Position numbers and translations under genes: made by a program. The notes beneath the pieces were generated by a model. The model did no database searches. It saw only the letters and a list, made by a program, of their open reading frames with translations, and had not been told where the DNA came from. Shown here piece after piece: positions 24,243 to 35,513 of a DNA stretch of 64,000 bases; positions within the stretch are counted from its first letter, which is position 1; every line of letters begins with the position of its first letter. This stretch comes from Telopea speciosissima (taxonomy: Eukaryota > Streptophyta > Magnoliopsida > Proteales > Proteaceae), in the NCBI RefSeq assembly GCF_018873765.1, contig NC_057916.1, forward strand, positions 27,441,501 through 27,505,500. Direction: 5' to 3'.

Positions 24243-24263
24243 CGTGACTGCACCAAGCAGTGA

Positions 24264-24680
24264 TGATCCATACTATAAATAGAGACATGGATCGTATGGT
24301 ATTGTCACCCTTCAGTCATAACAGTCTTTACGTTTCCTTTCCTTCCTTCATTCCGAGTTTGTGGTTTTGTTGCTGTTGTCGTGTCCTTAAGAGTACTTTC
24401 TTTCTTTCTCTGTGAAGTGTGTGAAGTGTGGAGCAGATAGTTCAGTTACTTAGCTAGCTACTTATCTTATTTGTTTACTTGGGCTAGCTACCTTTACATG
24501 TAACTTTCTGTGGAGATGGTCTACGCATTTCCATTTTTGTGTTAAGGAGCCGTTTCATTGTATTGTTATCCTTTTTCCTTGATCAAGACGTTTCCTAAGC
24601 CCAAATGGTTAAAACGGGCAGATTTATTATCTAGGCATTTCCCCCTCCCCCCCCCCCCCAATCGTTATCCTCTCTTGTTA
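24264..24680. other. 3' flank of the FPF1-like gene
   Basis: Contains TATAAATAGAG at about 24275 with no ORF behind it, CT-rich stretches, and a C run at about 24645-24659. It probably includes the 3' UTR. No separate gene was recognised. Confidence 0.35.
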
Positions 24681-24802
24681 CTGCACGGTGTAGTACTGCA
24701 TCGTGCGGCGCAGTAGAGGCCATGTGGCACAACGAGCCCCACATGACGAGCCCCACATGGTGCACATGGCCTTTGCAGTCGCCACACGATGCAGTACTGC
24801 AC
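24681..24802. mobile_element. GC-rich palindromic MITE (copy H)
   Basis: TGTAGTACTGCATCGTG at the left pairs with CACGATGCAGTACTGCA at the right, and GAGGCCATGTG pairs with CACATGGCC inside. A 14-bp GAGCCCCACATGACG-like direct repeat sits at the centre. Confidence 0.6.
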
Positions 24803-25321
24803 AGGATTCTCCCCTCCCCCCACTCCTCCAAGGGGAGGGATCCATCAATGTGAATTGGGTGTCAAAATCTAATCAGAACTGGTGAAACCAGTTTGAACCA
24901 ATAAGGATCGGCTTTGGGCGGGCTGGGTAGTGCACATCTAAAACCAAATAAATCAAACCGAAGCCGACTTAACTTGAAATCGTGTAAAAAAATCGGATTG
25001 ATGAAATCAAATCGATATAACTTGATACCAGCCAGAAACTCATTAAGAAAAATGTATTTTCTCCCATAATTTTGCATACATATATGTCAAACCGAACCCA
25101 AACCAGTTTGATAATAAACTGATAAGAACCTAAAACAAAACCAAACCGATCGAAAGTAATTGAAACCGAAGCTTTCCTTATTGATTTGGTTTTAGGATTC
25201 AACCTTAATTACCACACCGAAACCGATTCAGCCCAGGCTAAAAGCAGCCCGAACCGACCAATTAACGCCCCTAATCTTGGCTCATGCATGGACGTTTTGT
25301 TCCGTCATGGATCACATTACC
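24803..25321. other. Intergenic, decayed hAT-like sequence
   Basis: From about 24857 (GGGTGTCAAAATC) to about 25275 (CCAATTAACGCCCC) the text is rich in AACCGAA/AACCGAT as in hAT subterminal regions, but no TSD was found. No gene. Confidence 0.4.
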
Positions 25322-25603
25322 TAAGGCTTTGTTTGGTTGCAAGGGGAATGTAAATTTTTTATATAAAGTGAAACTTTTTTCCCAAGGGTTATAATTTTAG
25401 GTGTTTGGTTGCTAGGGAATTGTTTTTCCCATGGAGAATAAATTTCACTTTTGAGGTAAGATTGCAATTTTTATTTTCCGACAAAAAACGCAAGTAGATT
25501 CAAAACCCGAGAATAATAGACTTCGAGCCTTGGAGGCATTGTGCATTGTTTTGTCGATTGAAAGCGTTGGAGAATCTTTCAAAGCGTTTGAGAACATCAA
25601 AAG

Positions 25604-25980
25604 CCCTAACGTCTCTGGTGCTGGTTCAGTCTCTCTGAGAAGGCTTCAAAGCTCTAAGCAAGTGGTGGTGGTTGTCTCTTTGAGAAGCTCCGAAGCTCTC
25701 ATCTCTCCGAACGAAGGTACTCTCATATCCTTCTTCCTCTTCTCTGGTTTTGCTCACAAGGCAATTTCTAGTATGAGATCTAGGTATTTCTAACGTCTCG
25801 ACCTAGTGCTGGTTCAGTCTCTCTGAAAAGCTGCAAAGCTTTGAGCAAACGGTGGTGGTTGTCTCTTTGAGAAGCTCCGAAGCTCTCATCTCTCTGAACC
25901 TCTGGAAGGTAATCTCATTTCCTTTTGCTTCGTCTCTGGTTTTGTTCACAAGGCAATTTCTAGTATGACATTTAGGTATT
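25604..25980. repeat. Tandem duplication, unit about 185-190 bp
   Basis: Units 25604-25787 and 25788-25980 both run from TAACGTCTC through GGTTGTCTCTTTGAGAAGCT and AAGGCAATTTCTAGTATGA to TAGGTATTTC. It lies in the left part of the Harbinger-like element. The frame at 25530-25793 spans it but shows no known domain. Confidence 0.7.
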
Positions 25981-27306
25981 TCTATCTATACCTTGATCTG
26001 TTACTACATGTGTTCTGTAATTTTGAACCCTGGCATTTATACTCTGTCTTGGATCAAAAACAAAAAAGACAGTGATGCAAAGCCTAGTTCTCACAAGTCC
26101 CAACGGTACAATGCTTAAGGGTTGAGGTTCCAGGGCTTTGGTCGCCCATGGAAGGGCTACCTTCAACCCAAGTTTGAGAGAGAAAGACAGAAGAAATAGA
26201 GATAAATGTCCAGCAAAAGAGTACCGCTGGTGTCTTTAGGGCAGAACAGAAACGGAAAAAACAGAGAAAATAGGAATGTTTGATCTACTCAAGGCTCAAA
26301 TTGATTTTGAATCATTTCACATAAGGAAGTGAGTAATTCTGACTTCAAAGTTTTAAACTCTTCTTACCCAAGGCATACATGAACAAAGGACTTGAACTGA
26401 TCATATTTAAATGCTAGAAGTTCATATAAATTACTCAGATACACAAGGAAAAAATTACCGTAGCCATCGAATTGGACTAAATATATTAGCTAGTAGTCAC
26501 AGTCACACAGATACATAAGGAAAAAATTACAAAAGAAGCAGAGATCGATAACTATAACAATTTTCCATTTTAAGAAATTAAACCATATAAATATCAACCG
26601 AACCTAGCTTCAATAATTCCCACAATCAATTAAACCATGGAGATTGCTGCTGTTCAAATACAAGCTGTGGCAGTTTTTCTCTCCTATCCTCCTGTCCCCA
26701 CCATCTCCTCCCTCTTCCTTTCTTCTTTCATTCAACAATGAATGTTGTCTTTGAATTCAATCCCCCACTTCTTCCACACTCCATGACTCCCACTTATGAA
26801 CCTCATCTCTCATTCTCTCTCACTTTTCTCTCTCCCTCCTACCAAATATTATATTAACATATGACCACCCTCGGGAATCTGCAACTACTATCATCAACCC
26901 CCCCACCCCATTAAGGGAAATGCACACACCCCAACTCAAAAACAAAAATAAAATAAAAAATAAAAAAAAATCCAAAACTCTACAACAACCATGGTCAATT
27001 CACTCTTAAAATCCTCCCACCCAAAAAAAAAAAAGTGAGAATTGTGAGAGTTGTTGTTCTTGTCATCCTTTACCCAAGAGTAACTGTTTAGCTTTCTCCT
27101 TTTGCCTAGAGTTTGCACTTGCTCTGTTTCACTTTGTGGTTTCTACTCATAATTTTGAATTGACCGGGGGGGGGGGGGGGGGCGGGCGCGGTTGGGTTGG
27201 GGAAATCTTAATTACATATTTATACCCAAAGTTGGAACCCCTTCAGTTAATTTGCTGCTATTTTTTCTTTTGAGGTTGAAGGGTTAATTTTGAGTGAAGT
27301 GAGAAG
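25981..27306. other. Left interior of the Harbinger-like element
   Basis: No coding region recognised. CT-rich stretches occur at about 26690-26840, an A-rich run at about 26940, and an uninterrupted G run of about 19 at 27164-27182. Confidence 0.4.
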
Positions 27307-27840
27307 TGTTAGAATTATATATGGAATATAATTTCATATTCTCTATTATGGACTAATATTAAATAAAGTAAAACTCAGGCTAATTATGGTATTGGTCTAA
27401 TTAAGGGGGTCATTGAGTTATATTAGGAATCCTATGTGGACTGGCTTTAGTGTGGGCAGATAGATTCCTATTAGAACTGTGATGAGTCAGACCCTATAAG
27501 AATTACTATATAAAAAGAGCTAGGTCCCCCCTCTACCCATGACAACTTATTATTCTCAATTGCTATTGAGGAGTGCATTCTTGAAAGAGAGGGAGGGATT
27601 CAGTGTTCATCGTCCATGCGCATTCGGTATTCTCATCAAGCCAGTTACTTTGGGAATAGAGGGGAAGCACCTAGATCTTTGGTCTTTATTTTCCGCTGCA
27701 ATCATCGTCACTATGGATGCGAATCAAGGTTGGTGGTTCTATCCTTGTTTTCTATTATTTATTTGGTTGTGTTCTTGAATGCCCTATGGAGATCCTGGCT
27801 TTTGGGATTTTGTCCCTATTCGGATTGATTTAATATAACA
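27307..27840 (+). repeat. Copia 5' LTR
   Basis: Starts TGTTAGAATTATATATGG and ends TATAACA, giving TG...CA ends. TATATAAA at 27507-27514 is the likely LTR promoter. The first approximately 410 bp match 35102-35513. Confidence 0.88.
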
Positions 27841-27842
27841 TG

Positions 27843-27854
27843 TGGTATTAGAAC
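27843..27854 (+). other. Copia primer-binding site (initiator tRNA-Met type)
   Basis: TGGTATTAGAAC lies two bases after the LTR and matches the plant initiator-Met primer site TGGTATCAGAGC except at two positions. Confidence 0.8.
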
Positions 27855-29309
27855 CTCCATAGATCCGTTCTTGAACCTATATGGGTTCAAAATAATAGAT
27901 CATGCTAAGGGAATCGAAATTTTTTCGGTTTGATTCAAGGTTTTTAGGGTTTTTTCTAGTTTTGAAAAAATCCATATGGACACAGGCTTACTGCCATTTT
28001 TTTAGCCGGTGAAAGTCGAAACAGAGGACATAGACGGATAGAGCATGAAGTTTCAAAAATTTTGGTGGGTGGATCGCCGCCGGCCGCCACTGAAGGCGCC
28101 CTCACGCGCCTCCGTCAACGGCGGGTGATCTCACTCGCCGTTTAGGTTTAAAAAAAAAAAGGAATTTTCTATCGTGCGTCAGGCACAGCTGTAAAGCAGT
28201 GCTAACGTGCGCCGATTGGGTCGGGTCCACCTATTTATCGGTCTAAAAACCCGACCCGGATTTTGGGTTGACCCAAACCCGATTGGGCCGGAGGTTGAAC
28301 AGTTGAGTTGAACCGTCAGTGAACCAGACCGATTCTGGGTAACCCATAATGAACCGAACCGGGTCTAGTGAGCCATAAAAAATCGGCCCAGAACCAGGCC
28401 TAACCTTGGCCCGACCAGCCCTGATCCAGTATGTTTCGGCCGGTCCCTAAGTGAACCAGTAAACCGTACCTAATTGAACCGGGCTGGACTGAGCCAATGC
28501 AATTGAACCAAAATTGTTTGGTTGGACCAAACAGTACTGGTCAACCCAATATCGCCTTTTTGGCTACATCTTTGATCGGCTTTTCTGGGAGCTACGAGAC
28601 TCCGTTTGGGGTTCCGTTTTTTACCTTGACTATGTTTTTTTGTGCTCTACGCAGTGGTACCATCTGTTTTTATCAGATATACATATTTTAAATATTTTTG
28701 GTATTCTTTTAATGCATATCCTTTTCTGGAATTTATCGGTTCGTTCTATTGGGAACCGAACTAATTTTCTGACTTGCTGGAATACCTACTTTGATGAATA
28801 GTACTGCTGGTATATTTGTATTAATTTTGAGACATTAAACCCCTTGTCATAAGTTGTAAAATAACACAAATTGTTTAAGGATGTAAGTAATTTTTGAAAA
28901 TCTCAAGAGAGGGTTCCATGGGTTCGACAGGATATAGTTGCCAAAGCGACCTTTTTTATTGGATTTGTGAAACACCGGTCTCATACAGTTGTGGGATGTC
29001 CTTCAACTCTGATGTATGGTCATATACCCAAAGGTGGTGATCATGTATTAGTACTTGAAGGGGTATATATACAGTATGCATGTGAATAGGCTGACCCTAG
29101 AATTCTACACACCCAAAGGTGGTGGATTTTGAAAATTGAGTTGCATTCCCATGGCCACTAGTATGTAAAGATTTTTACAATTGCATGTTGGGAATTCATC
29201 CCAAAGGTGTTTTCACAATGATGTGTGTAAAATTCTCATTTGCTTATGAGGTTCTAAGCTATACTTGCATCATGTTGATTATTGTACTGTTCATTGTTTA
29301 AATTTTTAG
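27855..29309 (+). other. Copia untranslated leader
   Basis: About 1.4 kb without a coding frame of known type. 28085-28140 is GC-rich, and 28210-28500 is dense in AACCGGGT/CCGACC-type motifs, perhaps an older insertion into the leader. Confidence 0.45.
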
Positions 29310-30282
29310 TCACCTTTTCTGTCTAACAATAATATTGTCACTATTGAGATTTTTATTGGGTCAAATTTTAAGAAGTGGAAAGAGAGCATTATGTTTGCCA
29401 TGGAGATGACAGATGTGCATACGTCCCTTGTTATAGATAAATCAATGGACCTATCAGCTGATAGTACTGACGATGAAAAATCTGTGCATTCTGTATGGAA
29501 AAAGAATAATCGCTTAGCTGTACTGTCTATAAAGAGGTCAATACCAGAACACCTTAAAAGTGGTATGCTTGATAAATGTACTGTCAGGGAGTTGTTGGAT
29601 GTAATTTTCAAGAGATACCAAGTTTCATCAAATGCTGAGATTGGGAGACTTCTACAAGGGCTATTTAATATGGAATATCATGGTTTTGGAGGTGTTAGGG
29701 ATTATATTGTTTGGATGATTGATTATCAAACCAAAATCAAAGCCTTGAATATTGTTCTTCCGGATGTCTTGATTGTTCATCAAGTTTTTAATACCCTACC
29801 TTCTGAGTTTAACATCATCAAAACCGACTACTTTTCCCAGGATGATGTCTGGAGTATTAATGACCTTATTTCTAGGGTTGTATCCGAGGAAGAGAAACTA
29901 AAGAAAGATAAAGTCCACACTGCCCCTTTTACTTCCACATCCCATAAGAGTGAAAAAGTCTAAAAACCATACTCATAAGTCTATCAATAAAGAGTACGAC
30001 CAGATTAACAATTTGGGACCCAAGAAAGACTCTTTTAAGAAAGAGAGTGATCGCTGCTTCTTTTGCAAGAAGAAAGGTCACATAAAGAAGGACTGCAACA
30101 AATATAAGACTTGGTTATCAAAACCCAAGCCATCAGGTAAGGATTCTTTGGCTTTTGTTTGTGAATCCAATCTATCAGAAGATTCATCCAATTCTTGGAG
30201 GCTAGATGGCGAGGCAACTAACTATGTTGCTTTTACCTTGGGGCGACTAACTAAGTTGCTTTTACCATACAGGGATTCATAA
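29310..30282 (+). pseudogene. Copia gag remnant with zinc knuckle
   Basis: Frame 1 (open through 29391-29963) contains the UBN2/gag type sequence NFKKWKESIMFAMEMTDVHT, KSVHSVWKKNNRLAVLSIKR and YDVIF-like RELLDVIFKRYQ. The frame shifts at about 29950 into one with the CCHC knuckle CFFCKKKGHIKKDC at about 30055-30096. It is broken by the shift and by later stops, so no functional Gag is made. Confidence 0.8.
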
Positions 30283-30353
30283 ACCTAAGGAGGCCAAATC
30301 AGGATGAATCAAGGCATGTCGTAGAGAACGATGGATATATTGATGTAGAGTTC

Positions 30354-33060
30354 ATGGGAGATATCATTTTATTACTAGTTTCTAGTTTTAATTTGACTTT
30401 AAAGAACATTTTCTATGTACTGTCCTTCAGGCGAAATTTAATTTCGATTTCAGTGTTGGACATTGGTAGTTACCATTTTGAAATAAAGAACAGTATGGTG
30501 AATTTATTTTTTAATTCAAGTAAAGTTGGTTCCTGCATTATGTCCAATGGATTATATAGACTGTGTTTATCTCCCAATGATATCTATGCCTCCTATAAAG
30601 TTGAAAACATTGTTTTCAAAAGATTCTTACTTGAAGAACGATCTTTCACATTATGGCACAAGAGGCTAGGTCATATTTCCAAGGCAAGAGTGGAAATGCT
30701 GATAAAGTCTGACATCCTATCTACTCTCGAAAGTGATCTTGAAACTTGTGTAGACTGTTGTAAGGGAAAGATGACCAAGATAAAGAAGAAAACTATAATC
30801 CGTAGTTTTGACCTGTTGGAGGTCATTTATACTGACATTAGTGGTCCCCATTCAGCCACATTGTGTAGAATTTTTTTTGTTTCATCACTTTTACAGACGA
30901 CTATTCCCGATATGGCTATCTGTTCTTAATTAAAGAAAAGTCTGAATCTCTTGACAAGTTCAAGATTTTTAGGACTGAAGTTGAGAAATAGCTGGGAAAA
31001 GTTATTAAAATTGTTAGATCCTATCATGGGGGTGAGTATTATGGTAGACATGGCGATGTTGGATAGCTTAAAGGCCTGTTCGCCAAATACCTAGAGGACT
31101 CTAGGATAGTTGGTCAGTTTACTATGCCAGAAAGTCCTGAGGAAAATGGTGTCGTCGAAAGGCATAACCGCACTGGTGAGGAGTATGGTTAGTAAGACAA
31201 ATTTACCTAAGTTCTTATGGGAGAGGTTTTAAAAATTACTCTTCATATCCTTAACCATGTAGCTGCTAAACCCAGTTTAAACCATCTTAGAGTTTGGGGG
31301 TGCCCTGCAGAAGTAAAACTATATTATCCAACTTTGAACCAGTTGGATCCCAGGACTACTCGTTACTATTTTGTTAATTACCCAGATCATTCGAATGGAT
31401 ATAAATTTTATAATCCTTGCGAGACACTAGAATTATGGACTTATAGACAGCGAAGTTTCTGGAATTTGATGTGACAAAAAAGAATGATTGTTCTTAGACT
31501 GTTCAAGATAGTGACATGGTTGGTACATCAGTATCTATTCTTTTACCTATTCAGACGGATGTGGGGCATACTACGTCATTGGTTACACCTGCTGGAGTTC
31601 AGGAGCCTGATATTGATATGGTCTTTGACATTCATGTAGTACCTAATGAGATTCCTCTTAATCAGGATGCGGTTGAGGATCCTATCATTAATGCAGTTCC
31701 AACTGAGATTCCTCAGATTTAAGGTGATGCAGTGGTAGCACCATTACGAAAATCCATCAGGGAGGAAAATTCAGAAACACCATCTATCTATGAGGTCTAT
31801 CTGGGAGAACATGACTATGACATAGGTTATGTGGTTAATCCAGTTACTTATTCGAGCTTTGTTTATAGTTCTCAATTAGATTTGTGGTTAGATGTGATGA
31901 GAGATAGGGTGCAATAGATGAAACATAATGTTGTTTGGGAGCTTGTTGATTTAAACCTGAGGGTTTTATGGTGGATGGTTTAAACCATCTTGTGTTGACT
32001 CAAGAAGTCTATTTATAGTCTTAAGCAAGCTTCCAGGCAGTGGTATTTGAAGTTCGACAGTGTCGTGACTTCATTCGATTTTGTGAAAAATAAAGTGAAT
32101 TAGTGTATATATCACAAGATCAGTGGGAGCAAATTCTGCATCCTCATATTTTATGTGGATGATATCCTGCTTGCTAGCAGTGGCCTAGGAATGTTGCATA
32201 ACTGAAAACAACTATTATCTAGGGAATTTGACATGAAGGACTTTGGTGAGGTTTCTTTTGTCCTTTGAGATCTATAGGGATCGTTCTCGCCGTTTACTAA
32301 GTTTTTCTCAGAGAGCTTATGTTGATCGTATTCAGGAGAGGTTCAGTATGCTGGATTAAAATTTGGGAATGTTCTTGTTCTTAGGGGTGACAAACTGAGC
32401 TCGATACAATGTCTGAAAAATGAAGCCGAGAAGGATGAAATAATGAGGTGCCTTATGCTAGTGCACTAGGTAGTATCATGGATGCTCAGGATTGTACCAG
32501 ACCGGATATTGCCTTTGTGACGGGTCTTCTTAGCAGATATCAGTAAGGTCCTGGTCTTAGCCACTGGGTTGCTGCCAAGAAAGTATTGAGGTACTCGAAG
32601 GGGATAAAAGATTATATGCAACATAAAGACATGTTCCTGAACTCAAGCTAGTGGGTCATACAGATTCCGACCTTGTTGGCTGTGAGGATGATAGGAGGTC
32701 CACGTTTGGTTATGTTTTCCTGATGGCAGGAAGGACAGTATCATGGAACAGTACAAAACAGACATTGGTAACCATTTTGACTATAGGGTTGCTATTCAGG
32801 CTATTTGACTAAAGAATCTCATAAAGTAGTTGACCATTTTAGATTTTGTGGATAGACCCATCCAGATATATAGTGATAACAACTCTATTGTGTTGTTTAT
32901 AAATAATAATAAAGAACTTAGAGGGTCTATACACATGGAGGTCAAGTATTTGACCATAAAAGAGACATTAAAGAAAGGTGACATTACAGTGGGGCATATT
33001 GGTACAGATGATATGGTTATAGATCCCGTAACCTAAGGTCTTCGCCCTTGTGTTTTGAAA
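30354..33060 (+). pseudogene. Copia pol remnant (PR-INT-RT-RNase H)
   Basis: Landmarks in order: protease-region residues VLSFRRNLISISVL, GAG-pre-integrase LWHKRLGHISKARVE, a zinc finger with HKRLGH..CVDCCKGK, integrase PEENGVVERHNRT (about 31125), LNHLRVWGCPAEVKLY, RT front LDLWLDVM..MQ and WELVDL, then a gap, then SLKQASRQWYLKF and YVDDILLASS (about 32150), and RNase H IYSDNNSIVLFINN with GLRPCVLKDM at the end. There are many stops and frameshifts, and most of the RT palm between WELVDL and SLKQ is deleted. It is inactive. Confidence 0.82.
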
Positions 33061-33189
33061 GACATGTCATAAGCATGGGCTTAGGTGCATCATGGGATGT
33101 AGTTGGTTAGTAGGAGTTGTTTTTACTCCATTGTAAAATGAAGTTTCTTTTCATCTGTAATTTTTACCGTGTGGTAAACTTTGGCTTAT

Positions 33190-34496
33190 TGTAAGTACCG
33201 TGGTTCTCAGGATGAGGGTTCCTCAGCCTCTTGGCGACAAGAATTGGCTTCGATGAATAACGACGTATCATTCTGATATATCATCATGGGGATTGGGATC
33301 ATGCTTTATAAAGGAATGGAGTCACCACCTAGGATTAGGGCCTAGGACCCAATGGGTGTAGCCCCATCCGGGGTTAACGAAAAGGGCTACGTGATTCCAT
33401 ATGGTCTGGTCAGAGATTCAGGGTAAGTAGTCAGGTTACGAGGGTGGGAAGGTGTTAAGCACCCACCTCACCCGGATAAACCAGTCTTTCTACTAGATGC
33501 TGGTTTTCGAATATTCTTCCTTGATAATATATCTTATACTAACATGTAAGGCTAAGTTATGATGCACTAATCTTGACAAAGAAAGAAAAAATCATTTATT
33601 ATGTACACTACACGAGTTGCTTTAATTGTCTACATTATGCTAAAAATAATGAGAGGAAAAGAGACAGATACCTGTCTAGAAATGCAAGAAATAAATGAAA
33701 GCGCACCGAAGGCAAAATATGTGATGTCCCACGGCTCAGGTGGAGATGGATGATCTGCTTGTCTCTCTCTTGTCGGACAGAATGAGGCCATACGAGATGA
33801 GTTTTGTCACTCAGACTTTGGGCAAAATAACGGCTATATAAGAGATTCTCGTTATCTGTATACAGACAGAATAATGGCTGTGAAGGGGGGTTTTTCGTTA
33901 TTCGTACACTGACGGGATAATAATACCTAAGAGCAGAATCACTCTATGTTTGGATGGGTAACCGAAGGATCTACCCAGGTTGAAGAACTTCACTCACTCA
34001 CATACTCATGAGGAAAAGACGGGAGAAAAGAGGGTGGAAAGGGGGCAAAACAAGCCTTGGAGGGTCTCCTTACCTGAGAAAAGCTTTAGAAATTAGGGAG
34101 GGGGACCCTCCAATTTATAAGGAGGGGGACCCTCACCCTTGGCGGATAAGACCTCCACGGCACCGTGGAAATGTCCACGATGCCGTGGGGACTTTTTCAC
34201 TGTGTCGTGGGAGATGTCAAGAGTGATGTCACACCCCTTCATGGCGTCGTAGAAATCAAGTACCACTTTTCCTTATTTTTTGAGTTTTTGGGGGTGCCGT
34301 AGCGAGACCGCCGTGGTGGGGGAGGGTGAGCAGTACCTCCTTTAGCGTTTAGTAAAGGGTCTGATAAGTCATTTTAGGGATGTTAGGGTGATTTGGTTCA
34401 GATGTAGGGACAAGAGTCCTTCTTGAAAGAGATACCGATGTCTATCCGTGTCCTGTTGTCATCATCACCGGGAGGTGATAAAATTCAGCGTCTACA
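33190..34496. mobile_element. Probable solo LTR inserted in the copia 3' region
   Basis: The segment starts TGTAAGTACCGTGG and ends GCGTCTACA (TG...CA). It is flanked by CTTAT (33185-33189) and GTTAT (34497-34501), a 5-bp TSD with one mismatch. Internal wording (GGAGTCACCACCTAG, AAGGTGTTAAGCACCCACC, then a terminal TCAGCGTCTACA) is that of a common plant LTR type. No internal coding region is present, fitting LTR-LTR recombination. Confidence 0.6.
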
Positions 34497-34501
34497 GTTA
34501 T

Positions 34502-35101
34502 ATATATCAGTTGTCATTGCATGCAAGTTTCTTTTGAACACATGTGTATTTCATTTATTGACATGATGTATATATATCTGGTTTTAAAGACTTAAGGAAT
34601 GTGTTAACCTTAAGCAAAGTTGGGGCATTAAGTTATTAGCCTAAAGGTATGTCTTGTAACATATAAAATAAAACTCGAGTTATTCAAGATGAGACATACA
34701 GATTCGTTGGAATCATAAAGTTTATTTCTCTAGTGAGTCTGTGCCACGTAAAGAAGAGAAATTTTGGACTGACAAATGGATATTACTTAAGGAATCATTA
34801 TGTGAGTATTATTTCATTGCCTCACTATCACATTACATCCATGTTAGTAGAGTTGAGGGCTCTCGTGATCATGAAAGGCTCTGTGTCGCTTGATCATAGA
34901 TGCAGTTACCGCCATGATTCGGTGTCTAAAACTCTATGGGATAGGATTGATTTTCTAATACAACCTCTAGACCAATTTATTTTTAAAAATATGCACATAA
35001 AATTTTCTTAAAGGATTGTTAGCCTGTGATTTGTTTTGGTCAAAACTGTTTTTAAATCTCTTTAACAAATGAGTAATTTAATATAAGTCCAAGTGGGAGA
35101 A
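34502..35101 (+). other. Copia 3' untranslated region
   Basis: Non-coding sequence that resumes copia after the solo LTR and ends with the polypurine tract next to the 3' LTR. Confidence 0.5.
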
Positions 35102-35513
35102 TGTTAGAATTATATATGGAATATAATTTCATATTCCCTATTATGGACTAATATTAAATAAAGTAAAACTCAGGCTAATTATGGTATTGGTCTAATTAAG
35201 GGAGTCATTGAGTTATATTAGGAATCCTATATGGACTGGCTTTAGTGTGGGCAGATAGATTCCTATTGGGACTATGATAAGTTAGACCCTATAGGAATTA
35301 TTAGATAAAGAGAGCTAGGTCCACCCTCTACCCATGACAACTTATTATTCTCAATTGCTATTGAGGAGTGCATTCTTGAAAGAGAGGGAGGGATTCAGTG
35401 TTCATCGTCCCTGCGCATTCGGTATTCTCATCAAGCCAGTTACTTTGGGAATAGAGAGCAAGCACCTAGATCTTTGGTCTTTATTTTTCGCTGCGATCAT
35501 CGTCACTATGGAG
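35102..35513 (+). repeat. Copia 3' LTR, truncated
   Basis: Matches the first approximately 410 bp of the 5' LTR, then breaks off after CGTCACTATGGA. The missing part includes the LTR end. Confidence 0.85.

Larger units (their letters stand above)
27307..35513 (+). mobile_element. Decayed Ty1-copia LTR retrotransposon
   Basis: 5' LTR 27307-27840, primer site at 27843, gag and pol remnants in the order GAG-PR-INT-RT-RH, a purine tract (AAGTGGGAGAA) just before 35102, and a partial 3' LTR 35102-35513. The domain order marks it as copia, not gypsy. The 3' LTR lacks its last approximately 120 bp, so the right TSD is lost. About 20 differences separate the shared 410 bp of the LTRs by eye, yet the coding part is far more damaged. 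A solo LTR sits between RH and the 3' LTR. Confidence 0.88.

Noticed and set aside
28497-28801. Overlapping frames of 64 and 95 codons in the copia leader
   Set aside because: No retroelement or host domain, and they lie between the primer site and gag, where coding is not expected.
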